Source: Myotis daubentonii
Lineage: Eukaryota > Chordata > Mammalia > Chiroptera > Vespertilionidae
Direction of reading: 5' to 3'
NCBI RefSeq assembly: GCF_963259705.1
Contig: NC_081848.1
Location: 54,990,895 to 55,054,894, forward strand
Length of the DNA: 64,000 nucleotides
Part shown: in pieces, positions 22,061-32,639 of the stretch
Position numbering within the stretch: the first letter of the stretch is position 1
Layout of the letters: the number at the start of each line of letters is the position of its first letter
Program-made: the position numbers and the translations under genes
The notes under the pieces: generated by a model
Databases searched by the model: none
Told to the model about the DNA's origin: nothing
What the model saw: the letters and a program-made list of their open reading frames with translations, nothing else

Positions 22061-22080
22061 AAAAAAAAAAAAAAAAAAAA
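22061..22080 (+). repeat. Poly(A) tract
   Basis: Twenty consecutive A. It abuts the start of the CR1/L3-like block and has no recognisable SINE body upstream. Confidence 0.9.
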
Positions 22081-22084
22081 GGTC

Positions 22085-22520
22085 TATTTGGAACTGATCA
22101 GACCCCATCCAAATACTGTGTTCACCTCTGGTGACCACACCCACAGGCCAGAGTGGAAGCTGGAGCACATCGAAGAGAGACAAGCCCCGACTGTGAAGGG
22201 CACCAATGGGTCAAACCTCGTCAGGGAAAGAACTGCAGTTTCGTGGCCTGAAGACTCAGGGCGCATGACCGCCGTCATCATTTCAGAAGGGCTATCACGA
22301 GGAAGAGAACTTTGACTTGTTCCCTGAGGTCCAAGATGGCAGAACGAGAATCAGTGGGTCAAGTCACTGGGAGACATTTTCAAAGAATTATGTGTCAACA
22401 ATGTCACAGCCGGAGTGGCCTCTGGACATCAGACTGGCTGGCTGCCTCCTGTTGGTGGAAGTTTTCAAGCTCAGGCCAGAAAACTAGTTGGCAAGATGTT
22501 GCTAAAGAACGAACACAAAC
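22085..22520 (+). repeat. CR1/L3-like LINE remnant
   Basis: The order 'ggaagctggagcacatcgaa', 'gaagggctatcacgaggaag', 'tgacttgttccctgaggtcc', 'agtggcctctggacatcaga' and 'gtggaagttttcaagctcag' matches my recollection of the end of ORF2 and the 3' region in mammalian L3/CR1 LINEs. Very old, with no intact frame. Confidence 0.5.
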
Positions 22521-22524
22521 CCCA

Positions 22525-22900
22525 GGCCTGAAGTCTGCTCTGTGATTCTATTAAGCCCTGAAACACACCATTTAGCAGTTAAGTGAGTCAAGAGATTTCT
22601 GAAATACCCCTGTATTAGGAGATATTTTGGTGGGAAAACAACAAAACAAAGCCCCGTAGAGAGCTATGACTTAGAACCGACGCCCATCTCCCAGGAACCT
22701 GGCCGCAGGAGCAGGTGGTCAGCCCATAGTGGAGGCTGGGTTAGGCCCCTTAAGCCCTTTCTCGCAGGAAGCTTACACAGTACCTATGTGAAGCCTTTTC
22801 TTTTAGACACGCAGCTTTGATAGTGCAGTGTGACCAGTCTCCATTAACAAACCGCTGGGTCCATTTTCTGAGTACCTGCCACTGGGAGCAACTGCTTGAA
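22525..22900. other. Unassigned sequence
   Basis: No repeat, exon or RNA gene recognised. Confidence 0.3.
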
Positions 22901-22904
22901 GTGC

Positions 22905-23045
22905 TTGCACGTACTACCTCGAACGTCGCTTCAACCCTGCGAGGGATTATCATCTGAGGGAACCGTGGGTAAGAGGGGTTAAGCCATTTGTCCAAGGCCA
23001 TACATTTCTGAAGGATTTAGGATTCCCGTTGGAATCCAAGTCCAG
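22905..23045 (-). repeat. MIR SINE remnant
   Basis: 'Gattatcatctgagggaacc', 'gttaagccatttgtccaagg' and 'ggaatccaagtccagaag' are reverse MIR order. Confidence 0.5.
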
Positions 23046-23149
23046 AAGCCAAACTCTTTTCCTGCATCATGATATCTCCTCTGCACTTCAGGAATTTAAT
23101 CTGTTCCAGGTCAGTATCAATACCAGGCCCACTGCAAAGCAAACAGGCG

Positions 23150-23240
23150 GCTTTCCCTCTCTGGGCCTCAGTCCCCTCATCTGTGAAATGGGAGAAGGTT
23201 GGAGACGATGAGCACAGGGAGCCCTTCCAGCTCTGACACG
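23150..23240 (+). repeat. MIR SINE fragment
   Basis: 'Gggcctcagtcccctcatct' and 'gtgaaatgggagaaggttgg' are the MIR core. Confidence 0.45.
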
Positions 23241-24480
23241 GGGAGCTGCTGGACTAGGTTCATTTTCTCCATGTCACCTGCACACTGGTAGGGCTGAGAA
23301 AGTGGTGACAGGGGAGGGGGGCACTCTCTAGTACCAACCACCGGGGAGACCACAGCCAGTAACTTTCCCCGTGCTCCCTTGAGGTCCGAGCAGTCATGGA
23401 AGGAGGAAACCAAGACCAGGCACAAAGTCGGCTGCATGCGCTCACTCACAGGTGTGCAGTGTAGAATGACCCACATAAATCCCGACATTTAGCAATTCAC
23501 TCCATAAACCGGGCGGTGCTGTAAAGTGTCAGCACGCAGATCTGAGGGCGAGCGCTGCCAGAGCCCGGGGGACCGCGAGAGGAATTCAAGCTCAGGGTCT
23601 TTGGAAAAGATCGGGCTGTCAGTGGGGTGTGCGAGGTAAAGCAGCCCAGCCACATTCCAGGGGGAGGAGCCTCCTGCAGCTGCTCCCACAGCCTGGATGC
23701 TAGCCCTGCTGCCTCCTCACACACCCGCTCAGGGCTGCTATTTCCCAACTGCCCCGCTGAGGGTATCCTAACAATATCAACCGACCAACCACACGGGGCA
23801 CTGGCCCCGCATCCCTCACCCTCAGTGCTGGGGTGGGAGAGGACATCCGGGCTGGGAGGGGCGCTCTCTGCCTCTCTCACTTCTAGTAAAGGGTGAAGTG
23901 CGATGACTTCGGAAACCCCCTCCCAAGCCCATTTCCTTCTCAATTTCCTACTGATGCCCATTCCGGAAGGGAGCCCAGGTTGAGGAGCACACCAGGAAGA
24001 AAGTGCCTGGCCCGCAGGACCCTGAGTGCCCAGACCTTCCAGTGAGCCACCACCGAGCCCAGGCGCAATATCCTGACGGACTGGCCTGGTTTTAGTCCAG
24101 AATTTCTTTCCTTTTTGTTTTGGTTGGACGGGGGACAACGCAGGACAGGAGAGGGGGTGGAGCAGGAGGAAGGCATCAAAGTGAGGGAGGAGGAGTGTGG
24201 GTTTGGAGGCAGGACTGGGTCCCAATCAGAGCTCCACTGCCAGGGCGGGCTCGGTGCAGGACCTCTAAATGCTGCCTGGCATCGAGGAGGTGAACAATGG
24301 TAGCTGTCCTAATCGAGGTCCCCTCTCCCTAAAGAAAACCTACCAGCGCTTCCCATCCTAAATTGAGTGCCCATCATGCCAGGGTGCCAGACTCCTGGTA
24401 GCTCGTGAAAATGTGAGTGGAAGGAGGGGTAGTGGATAAAGAACCACTAAGATAAGAGAGAGAGATCTGTAACCGTAACT
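23240..24480. other. Unassigned GC-richer sequence
   Basis: This stretch holds the longest minus-strand open frame outside the CpG block (23497-24225, 242 codons). Moderate GC, little codon structure and overlapping frames on both strands argue against a real exon. No domain is recognised. Confidence 0.3.
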
Positions 24481-24489
24481 TCAGTGAGC

Positions 24490-24680
24490 ACACCCTATCA
24501 TACTCCAGACACTCTGCGGGCATTGTCTCCTGCCTTGTTTTATCCCAGGGGGTAAGTACTATTATCTCCATTTCAGAGATGAGGAAGCTGAGGATGAGAA
24601 ATATTACAGGGCTTGTGCAAGATTACACAGCTCAGTGGGGGCAGAGCCAGGATTCAGACCTAGGTCCCTTGACTCCAGAA
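24490..24680 (-). repeat. MIR SINE remnant
   Basis: 'Ctattatctccatttcagag', 'atgaggaagctgaggatgag' and 'cagagccaggattcagacc' are the reverse MIR core, well preserved. Confidence 0.65.
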
Positions 24681-24689
24681 TTGGAGACA

Positions 24690-25860
24690 AAGGTTGAAAT
24701 ATTCCCCATGCAGGTAACACGGCAAAACTGTATTTCCAAGGCAAGAAGGAAACTTTGGTACAGGGTAAGGGTTTCCTAGAAGGAGCCATTCTTTAGATTA
24801 TTAGAGTTTTCATGTGCTGAAAATAAATCACCAGCCTTCCACATCCCTGTCTGGAGGTCACAGCTCCCCGGGGTGGGTACTCGCTGGACGCCTGAAGGTT
24901 AGAGCCCAGAACTTGCTGGAGACCTTTAACCCAGAGCGACTCTCACGTCTGAAGAAACTAAAGGAAATCAAAGCACAAAGCTCCTTGGCTCCTCACCATC
25001 CACCTCTCCGCGCACCCCCTACTTTGCAGACAGCCACAGTCTCTGATTCTGAATCACACATTTAAACTACACTTTTCCAGATCCACAGTCAACTCCCCAA
25101 TGTCACACAGCATCACCGGGGAGGGATGCAGACAGCAGAGAGCTCAGTGAATCACCTTCTCCGCTAGTGATGGTATCTGATGCATGTTAAACGCTTCCCT
25201 GCAAATCCTCAAGTGCCTATTAATCAGTGAACCAAGAACACAGAGGGCGCCAAGGAAAAATCTGCCAGTGCAGGGGATAAAGCAAATTGTGAGACGCCTC
25301 CTTACTGAGGCACAAAGACTTCTAAACCCAAGGTGAGGCAGGGATGGTAACCGCCCAGTCACTGAGACACTTGGTCCTCCTGGCCACAAAGCAAGACATT
25401 AAAGAGCCCTCAACTAAATAAAAGAGGCAAAACCCACCTCTCCCCAGACTCATCTAGGCACTGGCTGGGCCAAGGACAGAATTGGCCAAAACTAACTGAA
25501 AGAAAAACCTGGAAAAGTCACTTGCTCTTGCAGCGCTTCACTTCCCCCTTCCCTATAAAACGGCCCTAGAATTCCATCAACGCTCCCCAGCTCTCCAGAT
25601 GAAACAAGGTACGTAAGTGCATGATGGTCCTGCCCCTTCTCGTGCTAAAGACCCTCCCTGGGAAAGCTCAGGGTCCTTCCCAGCTCACACGCTGCCCTGG
25701 TGATGACTCCTGAGCTGTATGTCCTGCGCTGTCCACTCTCGGGCCCTGAATCCCTAGATCCAACGGCCTACAGGACACTTAGGGCCACTAAATCAACATA
25801 CTGCAAAATGGAACCCTTCCCATCCCTTTTCCTCCTTTATTCCCCACTTCCTAAAACCAC
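24690..25860. other. Unassigned sequence
   Basis: No repeat or exon recognised. Confidence 0.35.
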
Positions 25861-25864
25861 CATC

Positions 25865-26015
25865 TGGTGATTTTCAACCAGGGGCATTCGGACAAAGAGC
25901 AGTGATATTTTTGTTGTCACGATGACGAGGGGCACATTTAGTGGGCAGGGGCCCCAGGTGCTAAACAGCACTGTCCTGCACAGTGAAAACCTGTCCCTCC
26001 CCAAATGCTGGAAGA
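25865..26015 (+). repeat. MER20-like hAT remnant
   Basis: 'Gattttcaaccaggggcatt', 'atatttttgttgtcacgatg', 'gctaaacagcactgtcctgc' and 'acagtgaaaa' follow MER20 order. Ancient eutherian element, diverged. Confidence 0.5.
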
Positions 26016-26219
26016 CATCCTATCGCTTTCCCTCAACCAGCCAACTCTGCCTCTTTATCACCAACGCAGCCCACCCTCTCCACTCGCACGCCCCCCCCCC
26101 CCACACACTCACTGGAGGACTGCAGTGGCCTCTAGGTCGCCATCCTTTCCCTGTACCCACTCGCCACCTATTCCCGATTAACTTTCAACAGTCCTCCACA
26201 CAATACCTGTAATACCCCG

Positions 26220-26640
26220 AAACCTACAAACTGTGACTCCTTGCCTTACAATCATCCAATAGCTCCCCTCACTTTCTGGATAAAGGCAAACACCACCCTT
26301 TATCTGTTCCCTGCCTCATGGCTCACCTCTCTCTCATGGATACCCCTGGTGGTACCTCAGTGTCTGTGCACACACTGCTCTATTTTCTTGAAGGCTGTCT
26401 CCCTGTCTTTCTGACTAACTTCTATCTTTCAAGACTCGGTGCGAGGGTCACCTCCTCCGAGAAGCCTTCCTAGTCGTGAGGTGGAGTTAAGTGCCTGCTG
26501 GTGCCCACTGGGATCACAACATTGACCATCTTATTCTGATTGTCCTGCTTGCCCTACCGCTCTGTCAGCTCTGACTCTCCAGCACTGTGCCCAGTATACA
26601 ATATGAGCTTGAAAAACAGCCAGTGTATTAGAATTTACGG
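26220..26640 (+). repeat. L2 LINE 3' remnant
   Basis: 'Ccctcactttctggataaag', 'ctttcaagactcggtgcgag', 'cctccgagaagccttcctag' and 'ccagcactgtgcccagtata' follow L2 3' end order. Confidence 0.5.
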
Positions 26641-26669
26641 CTGACAAAGCAGCCTCTCCTGCAGTATAA

Positions 26670-26825
26670 TGACCTGGAGAGGTAGTTACTGTCATTATTT
26701 CCAATTTATAGAAGAGGAAACCGAGGGTCCAAGAGGTTAAGTTCTTGTCCAGGTTCACATGGCTGGCTAAGCGGCGGAGCCACAGTTGAACCCAGGTTCT
26801 CCGAAGGCAAATTCTTTGCCTATTG
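26670..26825 (-). repeat. MIR SINE remnant
   Basis: 'Tccaatttatagaagaggaa', 'aagttcttgtccaggttcac' and 'gttgaacccaggttct' are the reverse MIR core. Confidence 0.65.
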
Positions 26826-26829
26826 CCAT

Positions 26830-28175
26830 AACATCACTTTACACGAAAGGTTATAGGACAGATATTCAGTTGAGTGTGGGAGGTGTCATAAGCCTGCCTT
26901 CTGTAGACCCCGGGGTAACCTCGCCTGTGAAATCTGAGCTCTGCAAACCCATCCACATTATGCAGCTGCACAGCACCACTGGGGAGGAGGGGTGTCACTG
27001 TCCTGTGCTCTTCGGGCCTGGGTGGAGGTAGGGTGGGGGTAACTTAAAAACCCATGCACATTACCCAGTTGCATACCATCATTCATCCCCCATCATCTAC
27101 CCTTCCTTCACCCCAGTCATACCATGCAGTACCCCAAAGCCAATAAAAGAGCCTGGTTTTACTACTGGAAACAGCCGCTCTCTGCCTGCATGCAGCATGA
27201 TGGCTCCAGCGTGCTGGCTGGCTGCAGGGAGAAACAGCGGAGGACTGGAGGTAAGTGGTAGCATTTAAAGTGGCCATGCGTTAAGTGCCAGTCACTTTAA
27301 ATGGGCTGCTCGCAGAGAAGGTGCGTCAGCCAAGACTTCTGAGTGGCTGGGAGGGGGGCAGGAGAGCTGCGAGCGGGCGGAGGCCTCCCAGCTGTCCCGC
27401 AGTGCCACCTGAAAGGCTGCTAGTTCCTAATTACTTTCCCAGAGTTTTCATGGGCACCTCGCATATGCCATTTTGCTCCAGGAACATAAAGCAATTAGAA
27501 ATGGGGTTTCAGACTTCAGAACTCTAACCGAGGCTGCAGTGGAGCGCACTGCCTTGTGCACACGCACATTTGGCTCAAATGGGAATTTCAAAGGTGATTA
27601 AGGAAATGTGCAGTTTGGTTCTGCAAGCCTCTCACGGGGCGAGGAAGATGATAAATGCTCATTCCAGGGCTCTGAGGGCAATCACTACCCACTTCAGCAG
27701 TGTCATGGAGATATCACCATGACAACCACCAAAAGGCTTCCTTCCTCCATGGCAAAGACAATAGAAATTTTAATTAAGGCCATTCTTTTTTTTTCTTTCT
27801 GACCAATGGAAGAAAAACATCAACAAAATGTTACCCAGAAATACATGACCAGGAACACTTTCAGAATTCAAATATACTTCTTGCATCTTTCCAGACTCAC
27901 ATGATCTGCCCCCATCTTCCCAAAGCCCAGCCTCCTGCCCTCAAAAACTCCAATTTTATAGATCTCATAAATTTGCATTTGTCTAGATCTTTTATCAAAC
28001 ATTATAAAACCAGGTAAACCCTCTAATGTAATTTTCTGACTGAGAAGAGGATTTTAGTCATTTTTCTTTCAGTCATAAAATTCAAAAGGTCTGACACGTT
28101 TTTATAAAGTGCTTCCAATAAACTGAGACAACTCAAGATTCCACGAGGGCTCAGTGGCCTTTGGGCAGAGGCAGT
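26830..28175. other. Single-copy sequence, possibly conserved noncoding
   Basis: No repeat recognised. 27540-27790 ('aatgggaatttcaaaggtga', 'ggagatatcaccatgacaac', 'aattttaattaaggcc') is free of repeat signatures and rich in short AT-core motifs. It could be a conserved noncoding element, but nothing in the window proves it. Confidence 0.25.
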
Positions 28176-28179
28176 CTAG

Positions 28180-28365
28180 ATTAGAACACATGCTTTGTTT
28201 CCCTGGGTGACTTTGGGTTAGTTACTTAACCTCTCTGAGCTTTAGTTTCCTCATCTGGAGGAGAGAAGTACTAATGCCTGCTTGGGAGCATTGCCAAGGA
28301 GAAGCAGTGATAGCCGTAACATGCCAACACTTTGCTATCAATAAATGGCGGCAAGCATTTTTATT
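28180..28365 (+). repeat. MIR SINE remnant
   Basis: 'Tgggtgactttgggttagtt', 'ctctgagctttagtttcctc' and 'cagtgatagccgtaac' appear in MIR order. Confidence 0.65.
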
Positions 28366-28444
28366 ACTTTGCCTTATTTAGCCCTGAAAGAATGAGGAGG
28401 GCCTTGTGCATTCTTCCCAGGAAATGTCTCTGGCATGTGCTGGC

Positions 28445-28830
28445 CGCTCTCCCTTCTAACAGTCCTAAATTCAAGCTTTCATCTCAACCATCTGGACTAT
28501 TCCAACAGCTCCTAACTGACTTCCTTGCGTCTACCAGTGGTTCTCAACCTTCCTAATGCCGCGACCCTTTAATACAGTTCCTCATGTTGTGGTGACCTCC
28601 AACCATAAAATTATTTTCGTTGCTACTTCATAACTGTAATTTTGCTACTGTTATGAATCGTAATGTAAATATCTGATATGCAGGATGTATTTTCATTGTT
28701 CGCGACCCACAGGTTGAGAACTGCTCTCTCTAGTTCACCATCCTCATGGCCACCCAACCAACATTCTAAATCCAGATACGTGTCGGTCACTTTGCTCTGT
28801 ATAATCTTCTGATAGGACTTTCATGGAGAA
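28445..28830 (+). repeat. L2-like LINE remnant split by a hAT element
   Basis: 'Catctggactattccaacag', 'ctcctaactgacttccttgc' on the left and 'ccagatacgtgtcggtcac' on the right resemble L2 sequence. The hAT element at 28535-28725 interrupts it. Confidence 0.4.
28535..28725 (-). mobile_element. Non-autonomous hAT element (URR1-like), inverted
   Basis: It begins CAGTGGTTCTCAACCTTCC and ends near GGTTGAGAACTGCT. The interior is the reverse complement of the copy at 1847: TTGTGGTGACC on the left, then 'gttatgaatcgtaatgtaaa', and GCGACCCACAGG on the right. The right flank contains CTCTCTAG but no clean 8-bp duplication, and the right terminus has decayed. Right edge approximate. Confidence 0.75.
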
Positions 28831-28861
28831 AAATATGGCTTTACTGAAAAATATTTTAAAG

Positions 28862-29088
28862 GCCTAAGTCAGTGGCCGGCAAACTGCGGCTCGCGAGCCA
28901 CATGCAGCTCTTTGGCCCCTTTAGTGTGGCTCTTCCACAAAATACCGACTTCTGCGCATGGGCCACGAAGTTTCAGTCGCACTGTACATCCGCACCCGCA
29001 CATGGTATTTTGTGGAAGAGCCACACTCAAGGGGCCAAAGAGCCGCATGTGGCTCGCGAGCCGCAGTTTGCCGACCACTGGCCTAAGT
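28862..29088 (-). mobile_element. SPIN element (non-autonomous hAT)
   Basis: The body is 28870-29080 (211 bp), from CAGTGGCCGGCAAACTGCGG to GCAGTTTGCCGACCACTG. Perfect 8-bp duplications GCCTAAGT lie at 28862-28869 and 29081-29088. Long inverted subterminal arms reach TTCCACAAAATACC on the left and GGTATTTTGTGGAAG on the right. The central unique part ('gacttctgcgcatgggccac') sets orientation, opposite to 38095 and 55289. SPIN is a Buster-type hAT whose horizontal spread among tetrapods is established. Confidence 0.92.
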
Positions 29089-29099
29089 GAAAGGAGAGT

Positions 29100-29493
29100 T
29101 AGAAAACCCCACTGTCATAAAGATGTTGATTCTTCCCTAAATTAACCTATAAATTCAATGTGAAAACTAGCGCTATCTCACAGGATTTTTTTGTGGATCT
29201 GGCAAACCACTCTTGAAATCTAAGTTTAAGAGCAAAGGGACAAAAATAGCCAAGAGCATTTCATCCTTGTAGAAAGTGTCATTCTAGATTAAATAATGTT
29301 TTTGTTTCAATGGGTTTATTTTGGAGTAATGTGGTCAATCTAGACTAAAATTTAGCACAAAAATAGGTAAGTGGAGAGATATTTCAATAAAAATACTGAC
29401 AGGTGGCCTCAGACTAGAGTTGAAGAAAACTGGATGAGTTTCTTTACCGCCCCAGTTTCGGAAGGGGAGGCGGAGAAGAAAAGTGAGCTGGGA
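29100..29493. other. Unassigned AT-rich sequence
   Basis: No repeat or exon recognised. Confidence 0.3.
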
Positions 29494-29539
29494 AAGAGGT
29501 AATAATCTTTTTTTTTTTTTTTAAGAGGTAATAATCTTT
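29494..29539 (-). repeat. Poly(T) insert between direct repeats
   Basis: The 17-bp direct repeat AAGAGGTAATAATCTTT at 29494-29510 and 29523-29539 encloses only a run of 12 T. This is the footprint expected of a retroposition event that copied nothing but a poly(A) tail on the minus strand. Confidence 0.6.
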
Positions 29540-29750
29540 ATCAAAAGCCTAATGTGTCTCAGGCACTGTGCAATGTGCTTTCCATAAGATTTTCATTTAA
29601 CATTCACCATGAGCATGTAAGGTCAGTAGCATTATTTCTGTTAAAGATTGGGAAAACCTTGAAAAGGATAAGTGATTTGTCCAAAGGCAAAGCGTGTGTA
29701 AGTGGTAAAGAACCTTGTTCTCTGGGATTTCGCTTTATACCACACTTGTG
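29540..29750 (-). repeat. MIR SINE remnant
   Basis: 'Tgtctcaggcactgtgcaat', 'gttaaagattgggaaaacct' and 'gtgatttgtccaaaggcaaa' are reverse MIR order. The poly(T) insertion lies at its left edge. Confidence 0.55.
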
Positions 29751-29754
29751 AGCT

Positions 29755-30200
29755 GTTCCAGGCCTGCTCCTAGCAGCCCCAGACGTCGGGGAACAGAGCG
29801 CCAGGGTGCCAGGAGTGTCCAGGAAAGTGCTGGCAGGCTCACTGGGGTGAGTGGAGTGTAGAGGGCAGCACCTGGTAGGCCTGTTCTTCCCACCCTCACT
29901 CCCCACTCCCCCTTTTACCTGGAAAGCACCTGAGCCTTACTTTCAGACACGCACACGTGCACACAGTAAGCAGGAAGGCCCCAGAGGCCAGAGCTTGCCA
30001 CTTGCAGCATGAGAAATCCAGGTCATGCTCCAGGTTGCCAACCTAATGTGTAATGGGGAAAGAACTTCCCACATTTAAGCCTCTCACAGATGTAAATCCT
30101 CAGCTTTACTCTAATTGCTTGACAGCAAATTCTCCGCTCAAGCATATAGTCAGAGCTCAATAAATTTAACTTTGCTGATCCACAAATCCTGTTAAAAAAT
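29755..30200. other. Unassigned sequence
   Basis: No repeat or exon recognised. Confidence 0.3.

Positions 30201-30203
<3 letters not shown>

Positions 30204-30251
<48 letters not shown>
30204..30251 (+). repeat. (CA)n microsatellite
   Basis: About 24 uninterrupted CA units. Confidence 0.98.
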
Positions 30252-30253
<2 letters not shown>

Positions 30254-30254
30254 T

Positions 30255-30778
30255 CCAGCCAGCCCTTGGCTCAAGTGGAAAGCAGGGGGCTCCCATGAAT
30301 TCCCGTTCTGCGAAGGCCTTGTAACTTCCATGAGGTATTTTACTGGGTTACACGTAGACCATGAAATGCTGGCATCGGCAATTATTCTTGGATAAATAAA
30401 ATGGGACAAATTACCTGAGGGCACAGTCAGCCCTCTACATTTTTTCTTTTATTCACATTCAGTTTAACATAACTATCCATCACCACCCACCCACCTCCAA
30501 TCGTCTTTTCCATGTAAATAAAGCTGAGTGCAAAACTGTGCACAACACTGTGTTCAGTCACAACTGGCCAGATTCAAAGGGCAGGAGAGAAACAAGAGGG
30601 TGAAAGGCAGGAGGCTTCCAGGAGTAGCTGGACTCTGACACCAGCTCAGTTCAGGGACAAACACTTGTGATGCCTCTCGCGTTTCCCCTCCTAAAATCTT
30701 TTATCTAGAAAAGAATTTCAAACTAGTTCAGGGGGCAGAACATATGGAATTCATGATGTTCTTTTTAATTAACCCAAT
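30255..30778. other. Unassigned sequence
   Basis: No repeat or exon recognised. Confidence 0.3.
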
Positions 30779-30792
30779 GGAATATGTATTTT

Positions 30793-31005
30793 TTAAAATA
30801 TTTTATTGATTTTTTACAGAGAGGAAGGGAGAGAGATAGAGAGTTAGAAACATCAATGAGAGAGAAACATCGATCAGCTGCCTCCTGCACATCTCCCACC
30901 GGGGATGTGCCCGCAACCCAGGTACATGCCCTTGACCGGAATCGAACCTGGGACCTTTCAGTCCGCAGGCCGCCGCTCTATCCACTGAGCCAAACCGGTT
31001 TCGGC
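30793..31005 (-). mobile_element. Ves SINE, CCGGTTTGG lineage
   Basis: Minus orientation: poly(T) and TATTTTATTGATTTTTTAC on the left, tRNA-like head CCACTGAGCCAAACCGGTTT on the right, B box complement GGAATCGAACC. Perfect 14-bp duplications GGAATATGTATTTT lie at 30779-30792 and 31006-31019. The intact structure suggests a young copy. Confidence 0.95.
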
Positions 31006-31308
31006 GGAATATGTATTTTATGACATAGTTTATCTTCGGTTCCCTACATATAAAAAGTAAACATACCCCTTAGAGAAAAACAGAAAAACCTAGAAAATTA
31101 GATGGCTGAGAAAAAAAAATAATCAGATCTAGGTCCACCGACCAGATAGTCAACTGGCACCTAAATACTTAATTTTGTGCTAAACTAAATACATTTTTTT
31201 CAGTCAATTCCAGTGAGGATAAGAGTTATATGGGATTTATCTACTATTCCCTAAATTCCCCCATTAGCAATTCATTTATTTGGGTAAGTACTGCCCTCCC
31301 AGCCTGCT

Positions 31309-31361
31309 TTCTCTCTCTGTCTCTGTCTCTCTCTCTCTCTGTCTCTCTCTCTCTCTCTCTC
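31309..31361 (+). repeat. (TC)n/(TCTCTG)n microsatellite
   Basis: Imperfect TC repeat with interspersed G. Confidence 0.95.
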
Positions 31362-31364
31362 GTT

Positions 31365-32400
31365 CACCTTTGAGACATAGTTCATATGTCAAACAATTCA
31401 CCCACTTAAAGTGCATAATACAATGACTTAGTCACACTTGTGCAACCATAACCCCAATCAATTTTAGAACATTTTCATCACCCTATAAAAACAAAGACAC
31501 ACACCTTTAGTCATCATTTCCCACCCCTCCTTCAGCCTAGGGCCAGTGGTCGGCAAACTCATTAGTCAACAGAGCCAAATATCAACAGTACAACGATTGA
31601 AATTTCTTTTGAGAGCCAAATTTTTTAAACTTAAACTATATAGGTAGGTACATTGTTATTAATTTAATTAGGATTCTCCTAAGGCTTAGGAAGAGCCACA
31701 CTCAAGGGGCCAAAGAGCCGCATGTGGCTCGCGAGCCGCAGTTTGCCGACCACGGACCTAGGCAACCACTAATCTACTTTCTACCTCTACAGATTTCCCT
31801 ATCCTGGACCTTTCATATAAATGGAATCACACACTATGTCATCTCTTGTAATTGGCTTTTTTCATTTAGCATAATGTTTTCAAGGTTCATCCTTGTAGTA
31901 TGTATCAGTATTCCAAGTAATATTCCACTTATCACCAAGTAATATTCCATTGTACAGATATACCACATTTTACTTATCTACTTACCAGTTGGTAATTTCC
32001 ACTTTGGGGATAGTATTATGGATGCTGCTGCTATGAACATTCATGTATGAGTTTTCAGTGGATATGTTTGCATTCCTCTTGGGTATAATATCCAGGAGTA
32101 GAATTCATGAGTCATATGTTAACTACGTTTAACCTTCTGAGGACCTGCAAACTGGTTCCCAAAGTAGCTGCACATTCTCACCAGCATGTATTACTACCTA
32201 GTTCCAGTTTCTCCACCCACACCCTTACCAGCACTTTTTAATTATCTGTCTTTTGGGATATGAACATCCTAGTGGGTGTGGAGTGGTATCTCATTATGGG
32301 TTTGATTTGCATTTCCTCGATGGCTAATGATGTTGAGCATCTTTTCATCGGCTTATTGGCCATTTTGTGTATCTTCTCTGGCCCAGCTTTTCTTTTAAAC
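31365..32400 (-). repeat. L1 3' end, split by a SPIN-like element
   Basis: Read in reverse, 'tcattgtattatgcacttta' and 'ttggggttatggttgcacaa' are typical of the L1 3' UTR. The right part ('tttgatttgcatttcctcga', 'tgctgctatgaacattcatg') matches antisense L1. No intact reading frame. The SPIN-like insertion at 31544-31755 is younger. Confidence 0.6.
31544..31755 (-). mobile_element. SPIN-like non-autonomous hAT, variant interior, inverted
   Basis: It starts CAGTGGTCGGCAAACTC and ends GCAGTTTGCCGACCACGG, with the final bases degraded. Its interior (TTTCTTTTGAGAGCC, TCCTAAGGCTTAGGA) is the reverse complement of the 5468 element, making it the second member of the same variant. Flanks share a CCTAGG core (left CCTAGGGC, right ACCTAGGC), so the duplication is imperfect. 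It disrupts an L1 3' end. Confidence 0.82.
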
Positions 32401-32449
32401 TGCAAGTACCTCTGTACAGGAATCCTGCCTGAATTCAAATGCTACGTAT

Positions 32450-32620
32450 TAGCTGGCGTATCATGGATAAGACAGTTAACTTTTATTAACTTCAAGTTTC
32501 TTATCTGCAATGCAGAAATAATGCAACCACCTCACAGAGGATTTAAGAATTTCGATAAGGCATATAAAGGACTTAGCACACAGCGGGGCACTCAGTAAAG
32601 GGTCAGCAAGTGACAGCTAT
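32450..32620 (+). repeat. MIR SINE remnant
   Basis: 'Agtttcttatctgcaatgca' and 'aaggacttagcacacagcgg' appear in MIR order. Confidence 0.45.
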
Positions 32621-32639
32621 TACTAACAACACTCTCGAA

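Noticed and set aside
23497..24225. Minus-strand open frame of 242 codons
   Set aside because: It overlaps frames on the other strand, has no recognisable domain or splice context, and lies in moderately GC-rich sequence where chance frames are long.
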